From Paucilactobacillus hokkaidonensis JCM 18461 (lineage in GTDB: Bacteria > Bacillota > Bacilli > Lactobacillales > Lactobacillaceae): a stretch of 64,000 nt of DNA. The position numbers and the translations under genes were made by a program. Position 1 is the first letter of the stretch. Every line of letters starts with the position of its first letter. The notes below the pieces were generated by a model, which saw nothing but the letters and a program-made list of their open reading frames with translations, searched no databases and was not told the origin of the DNA. Shown piece by piece: positions 33,531 through 42,327 of this stretch. The stretch is from the NCBI RefSeq assembly GCF_000829395.1, contig NZ_AP014680.1:2046001-2110000 (forward strand), given 5' to 3'.

Positions 33531-35081
33531 ATGCAAATTACTAACGAAAATGACAGTTTAAATGAATTTTGGACATCTACATCAGGTGACCTATCACAGA
33601 AACGTGAACAAGTAGATATCCCAAAATATCAACGAACTACAGGTAACGCAAGTGAAATAATTATTGATCCATCTGTAAAAAAACAAGATTGGCTAGGTGC
33701 AGGTGCTGCAATCACAGATTCTGCTGCATCCCTGATTTGGGATGTTTTAGATAAAAAACAACGATCTTCATTACTTCAAGAACTTTTTGATCCGGCTCAA
33801 GGTGGATTTTCTTCAATTCGTGTTCCTCTGGGTTCGTGTGATTTTCAAAGTCAAGACTACTACACTTACGATGACGTACCCTTTGGAGAACACGATAATA
33901 AGCTTGAAAAATTTTCAATTGGTACGGGTACACCTGGTAGGCCTGATGCCACGAAGGATTTAAAACACATTGTCCCTGTAATTCAAGAAATTTTAAAAAT
34001 AAATCCTGCAGTTAAAATCATTGCATCACCATGGTCCTCGCCAGCTTGGATGAAAAACTCCGGACACTTAACCTTTGGAGGGCACTTGCGTTTTGGTGAA
34101 TATACAGGAAATGGTTTTACCGAAGAAAATCGATTTGAGTATATTTACGCTCAGTACTTTGTTCGCTATATAGAAGAATATAGAAAATTAGGAATACCAA
34201 TATACGGAGTAACCATTCAAAACGAACCATCCAACGCTGCACACTGGCCAGCTATGATTTGGACCTTACCTCAATTAGCTAGCTTTGGATACAAATATCT
34301 ACGTCCCGCATTGAACCATTCATTTCCAGACACAAAAATGTATATTCTTGATGATAGTTTTCATGCCTTAGATAAACCTATAACAGAAGAAGTTACACGC
34401 GATCAGGCAACAGCTTTTGATGGTATGGCTGTCCACACATATACTGGTCCTTATGACAATTTATACAATGCAAACCGAGCATTTCCCAACTGGTCACTAA
34501 TTATGACCGAACGTCGTTGTATGATGGAAGAAACACCAGAAAATGCTGCTCACATCATGTTTGGTATTATCGGGAACTGGCTTGTACGTAATGGACTAAA
34601 CATGATAACTCTTTGGAATCTAGCTTTGGACGAACGCGGTTTGCCAAACGCTGCTGATTCAACCGGCAGACGCGGAGTTGTCACTATTGATCATGCAACT
34701 GGTAAAATAAAGAGAAACTTAGAATATTATATGCTCAGGAATTTTGGACAAGATGTAACTGTTGGCTCAAAAGTGATTGGATCCAGTAACTATACTATTG
34801 ATGGCTACACTGGCGGGCTTGGTTCAGTTGCTTTTCAAGCTCCAGATGGTTCTATTTCTGCTCACATTTATAATCCAACTGGTCAACCCTTAAATGCTGC
34901 AATCACAATAAATGGATTAGGAAGTACGTGGCAAGTTGTTACTGTGCCAGCTTGGGGTACGGTTACCCTTCATAAATCTACAGCTAAATTAAATACATCC
35001 TCCATACCAAAAGACGATGAATTTAAATTGAATCCAACTCCTGCAAACAGATCTGATTTTGCTCCGGGAGAAAATAAATAA
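33531..35081 (+). CDS. Glycoside hydrolase family 30 (glucosylceramidase-like)
   Basis: A 516-aa GH30 enzyme with a TIM barrel followed by a beta domain. GAGAAITDSAA near the start and ASPWSSPAWMK are family signatures. Catalytic residues (numbered from an upstream ATG at 33507) are Glu240 in IQNEPSN and Glu335 in MTERR. LALDERGLPN closes the barrel. AAGGAGGAG precedes the ATG used. No signal peptide, so it acts inside the cell, probably as a beta-glucosidase, beta-xylosidase or beta-glucuronidase on imported oligosaccharides. Divergent from the symporter operon and cre-controlled. Confidence 0.88.
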   Translation: MQITNENDSLNEFWTSTSGDLSQKREQVDIPKYQRTTGNASEIIIDPSVKKQDWLGAGAAITDSAASLIWDVLDKKQRSSLLQELFDPAQGGFSSIRVPLGSCDFQSQDYYTYDDVPFGEHDNKLEKFSIGTGTPGRPDATKDLKHIVPVIQEILKINPAVKIIASPWSSPAWMKNSGHLTFGGHLRFGEYTGNGFTEENRFEYIYAQYFVRYIEEYRKLGIPIYGVTIQNEPSNAAHWPAMIWTLPQLASFGYKYLRPALNHSFPDTKMYILDDSFHALDKPITEEVTRDQATAFDGMAVHTYTGPYDNLYNANRAFPNWSLIMTERRCMMEETPENAAHIMFGIIGNWLVRNGLNMITLWNLALDERGLPNAADSTGRRGVVTIDHATGKIKRNLEYYMLRNFGQDVTVGSKVIGSSNYTIDGYTGGLGSVAFQAPDGSISAHIYNPTGQPLNAAITINGLGSTWQVVTVPAWGTVTLHKSTAKLNTSSIPKDDEFKLNPTPANRSDFAPGENK

Positions 35082-35093
35082 AACTTTTAATCA

Positions 35094-35144
35094 AAAATAG
35101 ATCCTTGAATTCAGGTAAAAATCTGAAATTCAAAGATCTATTTT
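35094..35144. terminator. Bidirectional terminator after GH30
   Basis: AAAATAGATC-c-TTGAATT pairs with AATTCAA-a-GATCTATTTT around a hairpin loop, between GH30 and the convergent flavin reductase gene. Confidence 0.85.
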
Positions 35145-35164
35145 GATTTGAATACATACAATAG

Positions 35165-35926
35165 CTACTTTCTCCTATGTTTCATAGCCGTCATAAAGTG
35201 CAAGATGAACGCTAGCAAAACATAAAAAATAACGACAAACGAACCAACCGACAACCAAAAGCGACCACCAACCAACGTTGGATTAATCAACCGCTGAATC
35301 CCCATTGTAACGATTGCCATGATGGCAACCATAAAGAACAACTCAATATACCGTTTCACTGTGTTATCATCTCGTTTCTGCTTATTAGCAATCTTTTTAC
35401 CCCAGCGAGCACATTCATCTTTTTTAGCTTGTGATAATTGGGTTTGCCCAAATGAATTAGTCAACACTAATTCATGAACCTTAATTAAACCTGCTAACGA
35501 CATTGCTTTATCAATTGTTTTGAAAGTATCATCTGTTGCTCCGGTTAAGACATTTTCAACCGTACTGGTATAACAACTAGTAATTGATAAATAATGCTTG
35601 TCCTTGAACTTGGTCGGATGAATGGCACCGGTATGATCAAAACGTCCCATTCGTTGCCGTAAACAATCGAAAAAGTTCTTCATAACACCAGATAACGCAC
35701 CAATATAAGTTGGCGCTGCCAGTATCCATACATCACTAGCTACTAGTTTTGCTTCAATTTGATCTAATTGTGGATTAGGTGCGCCAGTATCTGGTTTAAT
35801 TTCATAGTCTTCCAAAAACAATAGTTCCGTTTCATGCGGTGCAGGCACGGCTGCTAACACAGTCTCTAACATCTTGGCTGTAATGCCATCCCGTTTATGT
35901 GCTCCTAAAATCCCCAAAACTCTCAT
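35165..35926 (-). CDS. NAD(P)H-dependent FMN reductase/flavodoxin-fold protein with membrane tail
   Basis: A 253-aa protein. Residues 1-180 form an NADPH-dependent FMN reductase-like flavodoxin fold (GILGAHKRDGITAKML phosphate loop, APTYIGALSGVMKNFFDC). Residues about 193-250 give two predicted transmembrane helices (FFMVAIMAIVTMGI and FVVIFYVLLAFIL) and a basic C-terminus. The membrane tail is not usual for the soluble family. It lies 14 bases behind an MFS gene, so a role linked to transport or membrane quinones is possible. Substrate unknown. Confidence 0.82.
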   Translation of the reverse strand: MRVLGILGAHKRDGITAKMLETVLAAVPAPHETELLFLEDYEIKPDTGAPNPQLDQIEAKLVASDVWILAAPTYIGALSGVMKNFFDCLRQRMGRFDHTGAIHPTKFKDKHYLSITSCYTSTVENVLTGATDDTFKTIDKAMSLAGLIKVHELVLTNSFGQTQLSQAKKDECARWGKKIANKQKRDDNTVKRYIELFFMVAIMAIVTMGIQRLINPTLVGGRFWLSVGSFVVIFYVLLAFILHFMTAMKHRRK

Positions 35927-35940
35927 TTGTATCTCACCAG

Positions 35941-37113
35941 CTAACTCTTAATTTTTCGAACGTGCCAAACATTTTGCATTACTAATAGTAAGCAAATTCC
36001 CATAATCACTGTTACTGACAAAAACAATGAACGATAACCGAATCCATCAATGATCATCCCTCCATACAGTGGACCAATTGCACGTCCAACCGAAATCGAC
36101 ATATTCATGATTCCCTGATACTTACCAGTTTGAGCCGGATTGGTTAACTGATCAATCCAAGCCGGAATGCTTGGTAATCCCATCATTTCGCCAATGGTAA
36201 GAATAATGAAATCGACAACAAACCATGCAAAGGAATCCGCAAAGATCAAAAGGAAAAATGAAAAGGCAAATATCACAATTCCGATTTCAATTTGATGATC
36301 AATTTTTAAATATGGTTCCAACTTATTTACTAATGGCTGACCCACTAAAATAATAATACCATTCATTGTCCACAATAAACTGTATGCATAAAATGGAATG
36401 TGCATATTAGTCAGGTGAACCGCCATCACGCTTTCCCACAAAGTATAACTTAGATAAGCAGAAATAACTAATAGACAAATCATCCAAACCAATGAACTAG
36501 TCTTAGTTGGTGCTTTGAAGCCCTCTTCCACGGCCTCCAATTTTGCGTTTCGTTTAGGTACCGGAACATTAAACACAGAAATAGTTAATATTAAAAATAA
36601 AATGTAAAAGACACTAGTTACTGTGAAAACCACAGTTATTCCTCGTGCCATCAAAAAACCAACCAATAAAGTTCCAACAACCACACCTAAGTTTAATGCC
36701 ATATATAAGACGTTAAAAACATGGCGAACTCGGTGGCCCTTTAACGATGCAGCATACGCATTAATGACCGTAATATTGGCTCCATCCCCAAAACCGACAA
36801 ACATTAACAAAACAGCAAAAATTGGCCAACTATGGAAAAAAATCAATGCAATCACTGCTGCAGTGGCAATACTGACTGAAGTTAATGCCGTTTGATAGGG
36901 GCTCCAATGATCAAAGAGCCAGCCACCCAAATAGTTTCCCAAAATCATTGCGCATGACATGAAAAATAAAACCAGTCCAGCCGTCGCCAAACTTTCGTGT
37001 AAATAATTGTGCATATAAACTGTGGTTAATGGCCACAAAAACGAAGCCCCCGTATTGTTCAAGAAGCTTGCTAAAAAAATCCATTTTAATTTAATTTCTT
37101 TGACTTGGCGCAT
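35941..37113 (-). CDS. MFS transporter
   Basis: A 390-aa twelve-span major-facilitator protein. The loop after span 2 (GNYLGGWLFDHWSPYQTA) is the family signature A. The fold resembles multidrug/export MFS proteins (YttB/MdtH-like). The substrate cannot be told. It is followed by the membrane-anchored flavin reductase 14 bases later, so the two are probably one operon. Divergent from the glycerol kinase homologue. Confidence 0.85.
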   Translation of the reverse strand: MRQVKEIKLKWIFLASFLNNTGASFLWPLTTVYMHNYLHESLATAGLVLFFMSCAMILGNYLGGWLFDHWSPYQTALTSVSIATAAVIALIFFHSWPIFAVLLMFVGFGDGANITVINAYAASLKGHRVRHVFNVLYMALNLGVVVGTLLVGFLMARGITVVFTVTSVFYILFLILTISVFNVPVPKRNAKLEAVEEGFKAPTKTSSLVWMICLLVISAYLSYTLWESVMAVHLTNMHIPFYAYSLLWTMNGIIILVGQPLVNKLEPYLKIDHQIEIGIVIFAFSFFLLIFADSFAWFVVDFIILTIGEMMGLPSIPAWIDQLTNPAQTGKYQGIMNMSISVGRAIGPLYGGMIIDGFGYRSLFLSVTVIMGICLLLVMQNVWHVRKIKS

Positions 37114-37320
37114 TTATTTACCTCTACTTTCTTAATCCCTTCACTTTAAAATCAGAAAGCAGACTTACTGTTGTGACAGCACCACTACATTAATCATCAT
37201 ATCTCCTCCATGTTCCTTCTAGGCCTAATTATATGGGGCTTTAGAGCCTGAGTCAAACTAGTTTTTTAGCTGCCATACCAAATTTAGTAAATCACAAATA
37301 AAACCTATTATATTAATCCT

Positions 37321-37349
37321 TTGTAACCGATACCAATTACTGGTATGAT
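37321..37349 (+). promoter_or_regulatory. Promoter and operator of the glycerol kinase homologue
   Basis: TTGTAA, 17 bases, TATGAT form a good promoter. Between them ATACCA-N5-TGGTAT (37330-37346) is a perfect inverted repeat that overlaps the -10 box, the expected place for a repressor. The same 11 bases ATACCAATTAC recur upstream of zwf at 40165-40175. Confidence 0.6.
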
Positions 37350-37380
37350 TCCACTAGATGATTTAACAGGAGGAATTAAA

Positions 37381-38895
37381 ATGGCATTAAAAACACCCAA
37401 CAAATATATTTTAGCAATTGACCAAGGGACGTTAACCACTCGGGCAATGTTATTTAATCAACGCGGCTTTAAAGTTTCCGAAGTAGAGCGGCAACTACGT
37501 AGTTTTGCCCCTCACCCTGGCTGGATGGAGCATGATGCCAACGAAATTTGGAATGCCGTTCAGCAAGTCATTGCAACCATTTTAATTAACACTAGTATTC
37601 AACCACAAAATATTGCTGGAATTGGTATCACCAATCAACGGGAGACAACGGTTGTTTGGGATCGAGAAACCGGTGAACCAATTTATCATGCCATTGGATG
37701 GCAATCACAACAATCAGCTGCCATCGTACAACAACTAATTGACGATGGTTGTCACGATCAAATTCGACAAAAAACCGGCTTAAATATTAATGCATATTTT
37801 TCTGCTACCAAAATCCGCTGGTTATTAGATCATATTCCTGGTGCTCAAAAACGAGCTGAAAAGGGTGAATTATTATTTGGGACAATTGACTCTTGGCTCA
37901 CCTGGAAACTTTCAGAAGGTGCCGTTCATGTAACCGACTATTCGAATGCCAGTCGGACAATGTTATTTAATATTCATACCTTACAATGGGACACTGATAT
38001 TTTAAAACTTTTGAACATTCCGTTAGCAATGCTTCCAGAAGTCCATTCTAGTTCTGAAGTCTATGCAACCACCAAAACGTTCCAATTTTATGGTGCAGAA
38101 GTTCCCATTGCCGGCATTTGTGGTGACCAACAAGCTGCTTTGTTTGGGCAAGCCGGATTTGAAAAAGGAACAGTTAAAAACACCTATGGACCGGGTTCGT
38201 TTATTGTGATGAACACTGGTGATAAACCACAATTATCACAAAACAATCTGATCACTACGATTGCTTATGGTATCAATGGCCACGTACGCTATGCCTTAGA
38301 GGGAAGTATTTTTGTTGCCGGCCAAGCTATTGACTGGTTACAAGATAATCTAGGCATGATTAGTAATGCGTTTGAATCACGCGAAGCAGCACTAGCTTCC
38401 ACCAATAATGATGAAGTTTATGTGGTTCCTGCCTTTACTGGTTTAGGAGCTCCGTATTGGGATCCAGACGCTCGTGGAGCAGTATTTGGCTTAACACGCG
38501 GAACTAATAAAAATGACTTTATTAAAGCCACACTCCAATCAATTGCCTATCAAACTAAAGATGTTATTGAAACGATGCAAAAAGACACCGGGTTATCAAT
38601 TCCCCGTTTAAAGGCTGATGGTGGGGCCTCTCGCAATACTTACCTAATGCAATTTCAGGCTGACATTTTAAATATTGAAGTGGATCGGGCCGCAGAAGAA
38701 GAAACTACTGCTTTGGGTGCCGCCTTTCTGGCTGGTCTAGCAGTTGATTATTGGAAAAATACAGATGAACTCAAACAAGTTCTAGAAGATGGTAAATTAT
38801 TTAAGCCGTCAATGGAAGAAAATAAAATCCAAAAGCTTTATCAAGGCTGGCAAAACGCCGTTGCAGCGACCCAATCTTTTAAACCGCAAAATTAG
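37381..38895 (+). CDS. glpK: Glycerol kinase (FGGY family)
   Basis: A 504-aa FGGY kinase close to GlpK, which makes sn-glycerol-3-phosphate from glycerol. The P-loop is [13 protein letters not shown] (usual DQGTTSSRA). The glycerol-contact motif [10 protein letters not shown], the YFSATK segment and [10 protein letters not shown] (catalytic Asp) are present. AGGAGG lies before the ATG used; a frame from 37345 is longer. The position before FYG that carries a phosphorylatable His in some Firmicutes GlpK is Gln here. No glpF or glpO is adjacent. Confidence 0.87.
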   Translation: MALKTPNKYILAIDQGTLTTRAMLFNQRGFKVSEVERQLRSFAPHPGWMEHDANEIWNAVQQVIATILINTSIQPQNIAGIGITNQRETTVVWDRETGEPIYHAIGWQSQQSAAIVQQLIDDGCHDQIRQKTGLNINAYFSATKIRWLLDHIPGAQKRAEKGELLFGTIDSWLTWKLSEGAVHVTDYSNASRTMLFNIHTLQWDTDILKLLNIPLAMLPEVHSSSEVYATTKTFQFYGAEVPIAGICGDQQAALFGQAGFEKGTVKNTYGPGSFIVMNTGDKPQLSQNNLITTIAYGINGHVRYALEGSIFVAGQAIDWLQDNLGMISNAFESREAALASTNNDEVYVVPAFTGLGAPYWDPDARGAVFGLTRGTNKNDFIKATLQSIAYQTKDVIETMQKDTGLSIPRLKADGGASRNTYLMQFQADILNIEVDRAAEEETTALGAAFLAGLAVDYWKNTDELKQVLEDGKLFKPSMEENKIQKLYQGWQNAVAATQSFKPQN

Positions 38896-38956
38896 TTTTA
38901 AGGTTAACCCTATGGTATGATGGTGTTTGCAATTATATTAGATAGGATGTGGGTTT

Positions 38957-40126
38957 TTGAACAACACGCGTAAACACAGCGTATTTTTAGTTTTAGGAAT
39001 TTTTCTGCTCGGGGCTTGTATGCGAACACCAATTACTTCAATTCCGACAGTGATTAACAACATTGCGGCCACTCTTGGTGTTCAGGCTACCAGCTTAGGG
39101 ATTTTAACGACATTGCCATTAATCTGTTTTGGAGTTTTTGCCCCATTTGTACCAATAATTAGTCGGCGACTGGGTAATGAGCTTACGATTGCTATTATTA
39201 CTGTTATTTTATTTATTGGATCGTACATGCGAATCATTAATCAACCATTGTTGTTTATTGGTACCATCTTAGTCGGACTAGCAATTACGTTTATGAACGT
39301 ATTGCTGCCTGCCATAATTACCGATAATATGCCGGCTAAAATCGGAACAATGACTAGTCTCTACACGCTTTCAATGACTTTTTTCAGTGTCTTTGGAGCC
39401 GGTTTAAGTGCACCAATTGCACAAAAAACGAGTTGGCAATTTGTTGTTCAGCTCATTAGTCTAATCGCATTAATTACATTCATTGTCTGGTTACCAAACG
39501 TTAGGTTTAACCGTCGTGACAAGGTAATTACTGCCAGTAAAACTGCTTCTGTGTGGCAGAATAAAACAGCTTGGTTCATGCTATTTTACTTTGGCCTAGC
39601 CTCACTTATCTTCTACACACTTGTTGCTTGGTTGCCTACAATGGCAATTGCGGCCGGAATATCAGCTAACACAGCTAGTCTATTAGCCGGTCTATTTCAA
39701 CTAGCGTCTGTACCAACATCGTTTTTAATGCCAATTTTGGCTGTTCGTACCCATAACCGAACCAGGTTAATTGTCATCGCAGCGGTTGCTACCCTTGTTG
39801 GAATTGTTGCATTAATGATTCCGATTCATTCAGTGATCTATTTTGCCATCATCAACATTATTTTGGGATTAGCTACTGCCGCAACCTTCTCATTAACGAT
39901 GACCATGTTTGGTTTAAAAACAAAAACACCTGAACAAACTAGAAACTTATCTGGAATGGCGCAATCAATTGGATACTTAATCGCTGCAGTTGGACCGGTT
40001 TTAACTGGCGCATTGCAAAATATGACTCACTCATGGTTAACCAGTGATTTATTCATGCTCGCAGTCATCATTATTTTTACAATTTGCGGAATTATCTGTG
40101 AAAAACGCGAATTTATTTTCGATTAA
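38957..40126 (+). CDS. MFS transporter, CynX/NimT type
   Basis: A 389-aa twelve-span transporter of the CynX/NimT (cyanate/nitroimidazole) branch. The N-terminal motif MRTPITSIPTVINNIAATLGV followed by LGILTTLPLI is diagnostic and is shared with the gene at 43916. The start is TTG with AGGATGTGGG upstream. Natural substrates of this group in lactobacilli are not established. It lies 61 bases behind glpK with a possible own promoter (TGGTATGAT near 38913-38921). Confidence 0.85.
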   Translation: MNNTRKHSVFLVLGIFLLGACMRTPITSIPTVINNIAATLGVQATSLGILTTLPLICFGVFAPFVPIISRRLGNELTIAIITVILFIGSYMRIINQPLLFIGTILVGLAITFMNVLLPAIITDNMPAKIGTMTSLYTLSMTFFSVFGAGLSAPIAQKTSWQFVVQLISLIALITFIVWLPNVRFNRRDKVITASKTASVWQNKTAWFMLFYFGLASLIFYTLVAWLPTMAIAAGISANTASLLAGLFQLASVPTSFLMPILAVRTHNRTRLIVIAAVATLVGIVALMIPIHSVIYFAIINIILGLATAATFSLTMTMFGLKTKTPEQTRNLSGMAQSIGYLIAAVGPVLTGALQNMTHSWLTSDLFMLAVIIIFTICGIICEKREFIFD

Positions 40127-40219
40127 GACCAACTTTGAATAAAATTACACAAATTTATTGACCTATACCAATTACTTTTTTTTGATTACTAATTGGCCTA
40201 TGTTGGTAATCATTGCTAT

Positions 40220-40266
40220 GGCCCATTTTCGTGAACTAAGTTAGTTTATGAAAACGGTGCCTTTTT
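40220..40266 (+). terminator. Terminator upstream of zwf
   Basis: GGCCCATTTTC...AACT pairs with AGTT...GAAAACGGTGCC and is followed by five T residues. It ends the MFS transcript or acts as a leader attenuator. A TATAAT box at 40293-40298 beyond it can start zwf. Confidence 0.7.
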
Positions 40267-40365
40267 AGCGTGCACATCACTTTAAGAGAGTATATAATCG
40301 TAACTGTTAGAATTGTGTCCAGGCTATTTGGGACGATTCATTCAAAAGACAAGGAGTGAATATTT

Positions 40366-41844
40366 TTGGCAAAAGAGAATACAGCAATCTTCACATTTTT
40401 TGGTGCATCTGGTGATTTAGCCAAACGTAAACTGTACCCATCATTATTTAAGCTTTATCAGAAGGGGTACTTAAAGGATCACTTTGCAATTATTGGAACC
40501 TCCCGTGCTGACTGGAGCGATGATGAGTTTCAAAACATCGTTGCAAAATCAATTAGCGATATTAAAGAAGAAGCTAAAGATCAGGCCAGCGAATTTGTTA
40601 GTCACTTTTACTACATTTCTCACGATGTAACCGACAAGGCACATTATGCCGCTTTAGATGACTTAGTAACTAAATTAGATAAACAATACGAGGCCAAAGG
40701 TAACCGATTATTCTACCTGTCAATGGCCCCAAGCTTCTTTGGTCAAATTGCCCTCAACTTAAAGTCCGAAGGCTTAATCACTGAAGAAGGTTACAATCGA
40801 CTAGTCATTGAAAAACCGTTTGGTCGTGATTACAAATCTGCTAAACAGTTAAACGAGGATTTGACGAGTACTTTTGAAGAGGATCAAATTTTTAGAATTG
40901 ATCACTACTTAGGCAAAGAAATGATTCAAAATATTGAAGCAATTCGGTTTGGTAACACAATTATTGAATCATTATGGAATAATCGTTACATCGACAACGT
41001 CCAAATTACACTTAGTGAAAAGCTTGGTGTTGAAGATCGTGCTTCATACTACGATACATCTGGTGCCTTACGTGATATGGTACAAAACCATATCCTGCAA
41101 ATCGTCAGCCAACTAGCTATGGAACAACCAGTCGCCTTTACGGATGCTGATGTTCGAGTTGAAAAAGTGAAGGCACTACGTAGTCTGCGTGTCTATACTC
41201 CTTCTGAAGCTGCTGGCAACTTTGTTCGTGGACAATATGATGCTGGTGATACTGGCAATCAATATCGTGATGAAAATGACGTGCCAAAGGATTCAAATAC
41301 GGAAACATTTGTTGCCGGTAAATTATTATTTGATAACTATCGTTGGTCTGGCGTACCATTTTATATTCGGACCGGTAAAAAATTGGCAGATAAATTTACC
41401 CGTATTGATGTTGTCTTCAAGAAACCATTGATCGACATCTTTGCCTTTCCCCAAAACCCGAATGCTGCATTATCAGCAAACGTATTAACAATTTACGTAG
41501 AACCACAATCTGGATTTTCACTGAAGGTTAATGCTAAGAGTGCTGGCCAAGGATTTGAAACTGAGCCAGTCAACTTAGACTTCTTTCAAGATGCAGACAA
41601 AGAAAAAGAAGTCCCAGAACCATATGAACGACTATTGCATGATGCACTAGAAGGTAACAGTACCAACTTTGCTTCATGGTCAGAAGTGGCCTATGCATGG
41701 AAGTTTGTAGATGTTATCCGTAAGTTATGGGATATTGAAGATCCAATCTTCCCTAACTACTTACCAGGTTCAATGGGACCAGTTGCATCGGATGAATTAT
41801 TGCAACGAGATCACCGTGCTTGGGTTTATCGGCTAAACAATTAG
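40366..41844 (+). CDS. zwf: Glucose-6-phosphate 1-dehydrogenase
   Basis: A 492-aa enzyme oxidising glucose-6-phosphate to 6-phosphogluconolactone, first step of the oxidative pentose-phosphate or phosphoketolase route. The nucleotide motif FFGASGDLAKRK is at 11-22. The substrate motif RIDHYLGKE has catalytic His180 (HYLGK). Length fits the family. The start is TTG after AAGGAG. A tandem pair of palindromic elements begins exactly at its TAG stop. gnd lies about 480 bases downstream on the same strand but has its own promoter. Confidence 0.95.
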   Translation: MAKENTAIFTFFGASGDLAKRKLYPSLFKLYQKGYLKDHFAIIGTSRADWSDDEFQNIVAKSISDIKEEAKDQASEFVSHFYYISHDVTDKAHYAALDDLVTKLDKQYEAKGNRLFYLSMAPSFFGQIALNLKSEGLITEEGYNRLVIEKPFGRDYKSAKQLNEDLTSTFEEDQIFRIDHYLGKEMIQNIEAIRFGNTIIESLWNNRYIDNVQITLSEKLGVEDRASYYDTSGALRDMVQNHILQIVSQLAMEQPVAFTDADVRVEKVKALRSLRVYTPSEAAGNFVRGQYDAGDTGNQYRDENDVPKDSNTETFVAGKLLFDNYRWSGVPFYIRTGKKLADKFTRIDVVFKKPLIDIFAFPQNPNAALSANVLTIYVEPQSGFSLKVNAKSAGQGFETEPVNLDFFQDADKEKEVPEPYERLLHDALEGNSTNFASWSEVAYAWKFVDVIRKLWDIEDPIFPNYLPGSMGPVASDELLQRDHRAWVYRLNN

Positions 41845-41966
41845 AGTGTGAACAGCCGCGTTTAGATGATGGAGTGTAACGTAATAAGGACTCTTGCATG
41901 GTGATTTTTCCATGTGAGGGTCCTTATTTTGTTACACGTAATCATCTGCGGCTGTGAACACATTTC
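41843..41966 (+). repeat. Palindromic element C1, overlapping the zwf stop codon
   Basis: Class-1 element beginning AGAGTGTGAACAGCCGCG, whose first AG belongs to the TAG stop (41842-41844), and ending GTGAACACATTTC. Conserved mid-stem TGTAAC/GTTACA. The inner hairpin differs from the other copies but stays paired. Confidence 0.88.
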
Positions 41967-41972
41967 AAAAAC

Positions 41973-42101
41973 AGTGTGAACAGCCGCGCATAGAAGCTGG
42001 AATGTAACGGTAAAATACCGCTTAGAAATGGTCGAATTTTGACAATTTCTAAGCGGTATTTTGGTGTTACATGCAAGCTTTTGCGGCTGTGAGCACATTT
42101 C
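41973..42101 (+). repeat. Palindromic element C2, tandem to C1
   Basis: Same orientation as C1, 6 bases behind it. It begins AGTGTGAACAGCCGCG and ends GTGAGCACATTTC. Outer arms match C1 while the inner arm (TAAAATACCGCTTAGAAAT) is unrelated, so the pair is not a simple recent duplication. Confidence 0.88.
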
Positions 42102-42251
42102 GGCAATAAAAATAGAAAATATATTGACCTAAAATATTCAAGCTCCATCAACAAACTTGCAAAAAAATAAACAATTTCCCTCAACCCTGACCTAATAAAT
42201 CGCCCTAATTATAAAATATTGTGAATTTGGTAACTTTTTCGCTCATAATAG

Positions 42252-42279
42252 TTTACGTTTACCAAAACAATGTTAAAAT
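42252..42279 (+). promoter_or_regulatory. Promoter of gnd
   Basis: TTTACG (42252-42257), 16 bases, TAAAAT (42274-42279), about 49 bases before the ATG. Confidence 0.55.
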
Positions 42280-42327
42280 AGACTCGAACCGTTTTTTATT
42301 TTGAAAACTTAAAGGAGAGTTGTTTAC

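Noticed and set aside
41862-42184. Minus-strand open frames of 78-80 aa downstream of zwf
   Set aside because: They are translations of elements C1 and C2 with no start signals.
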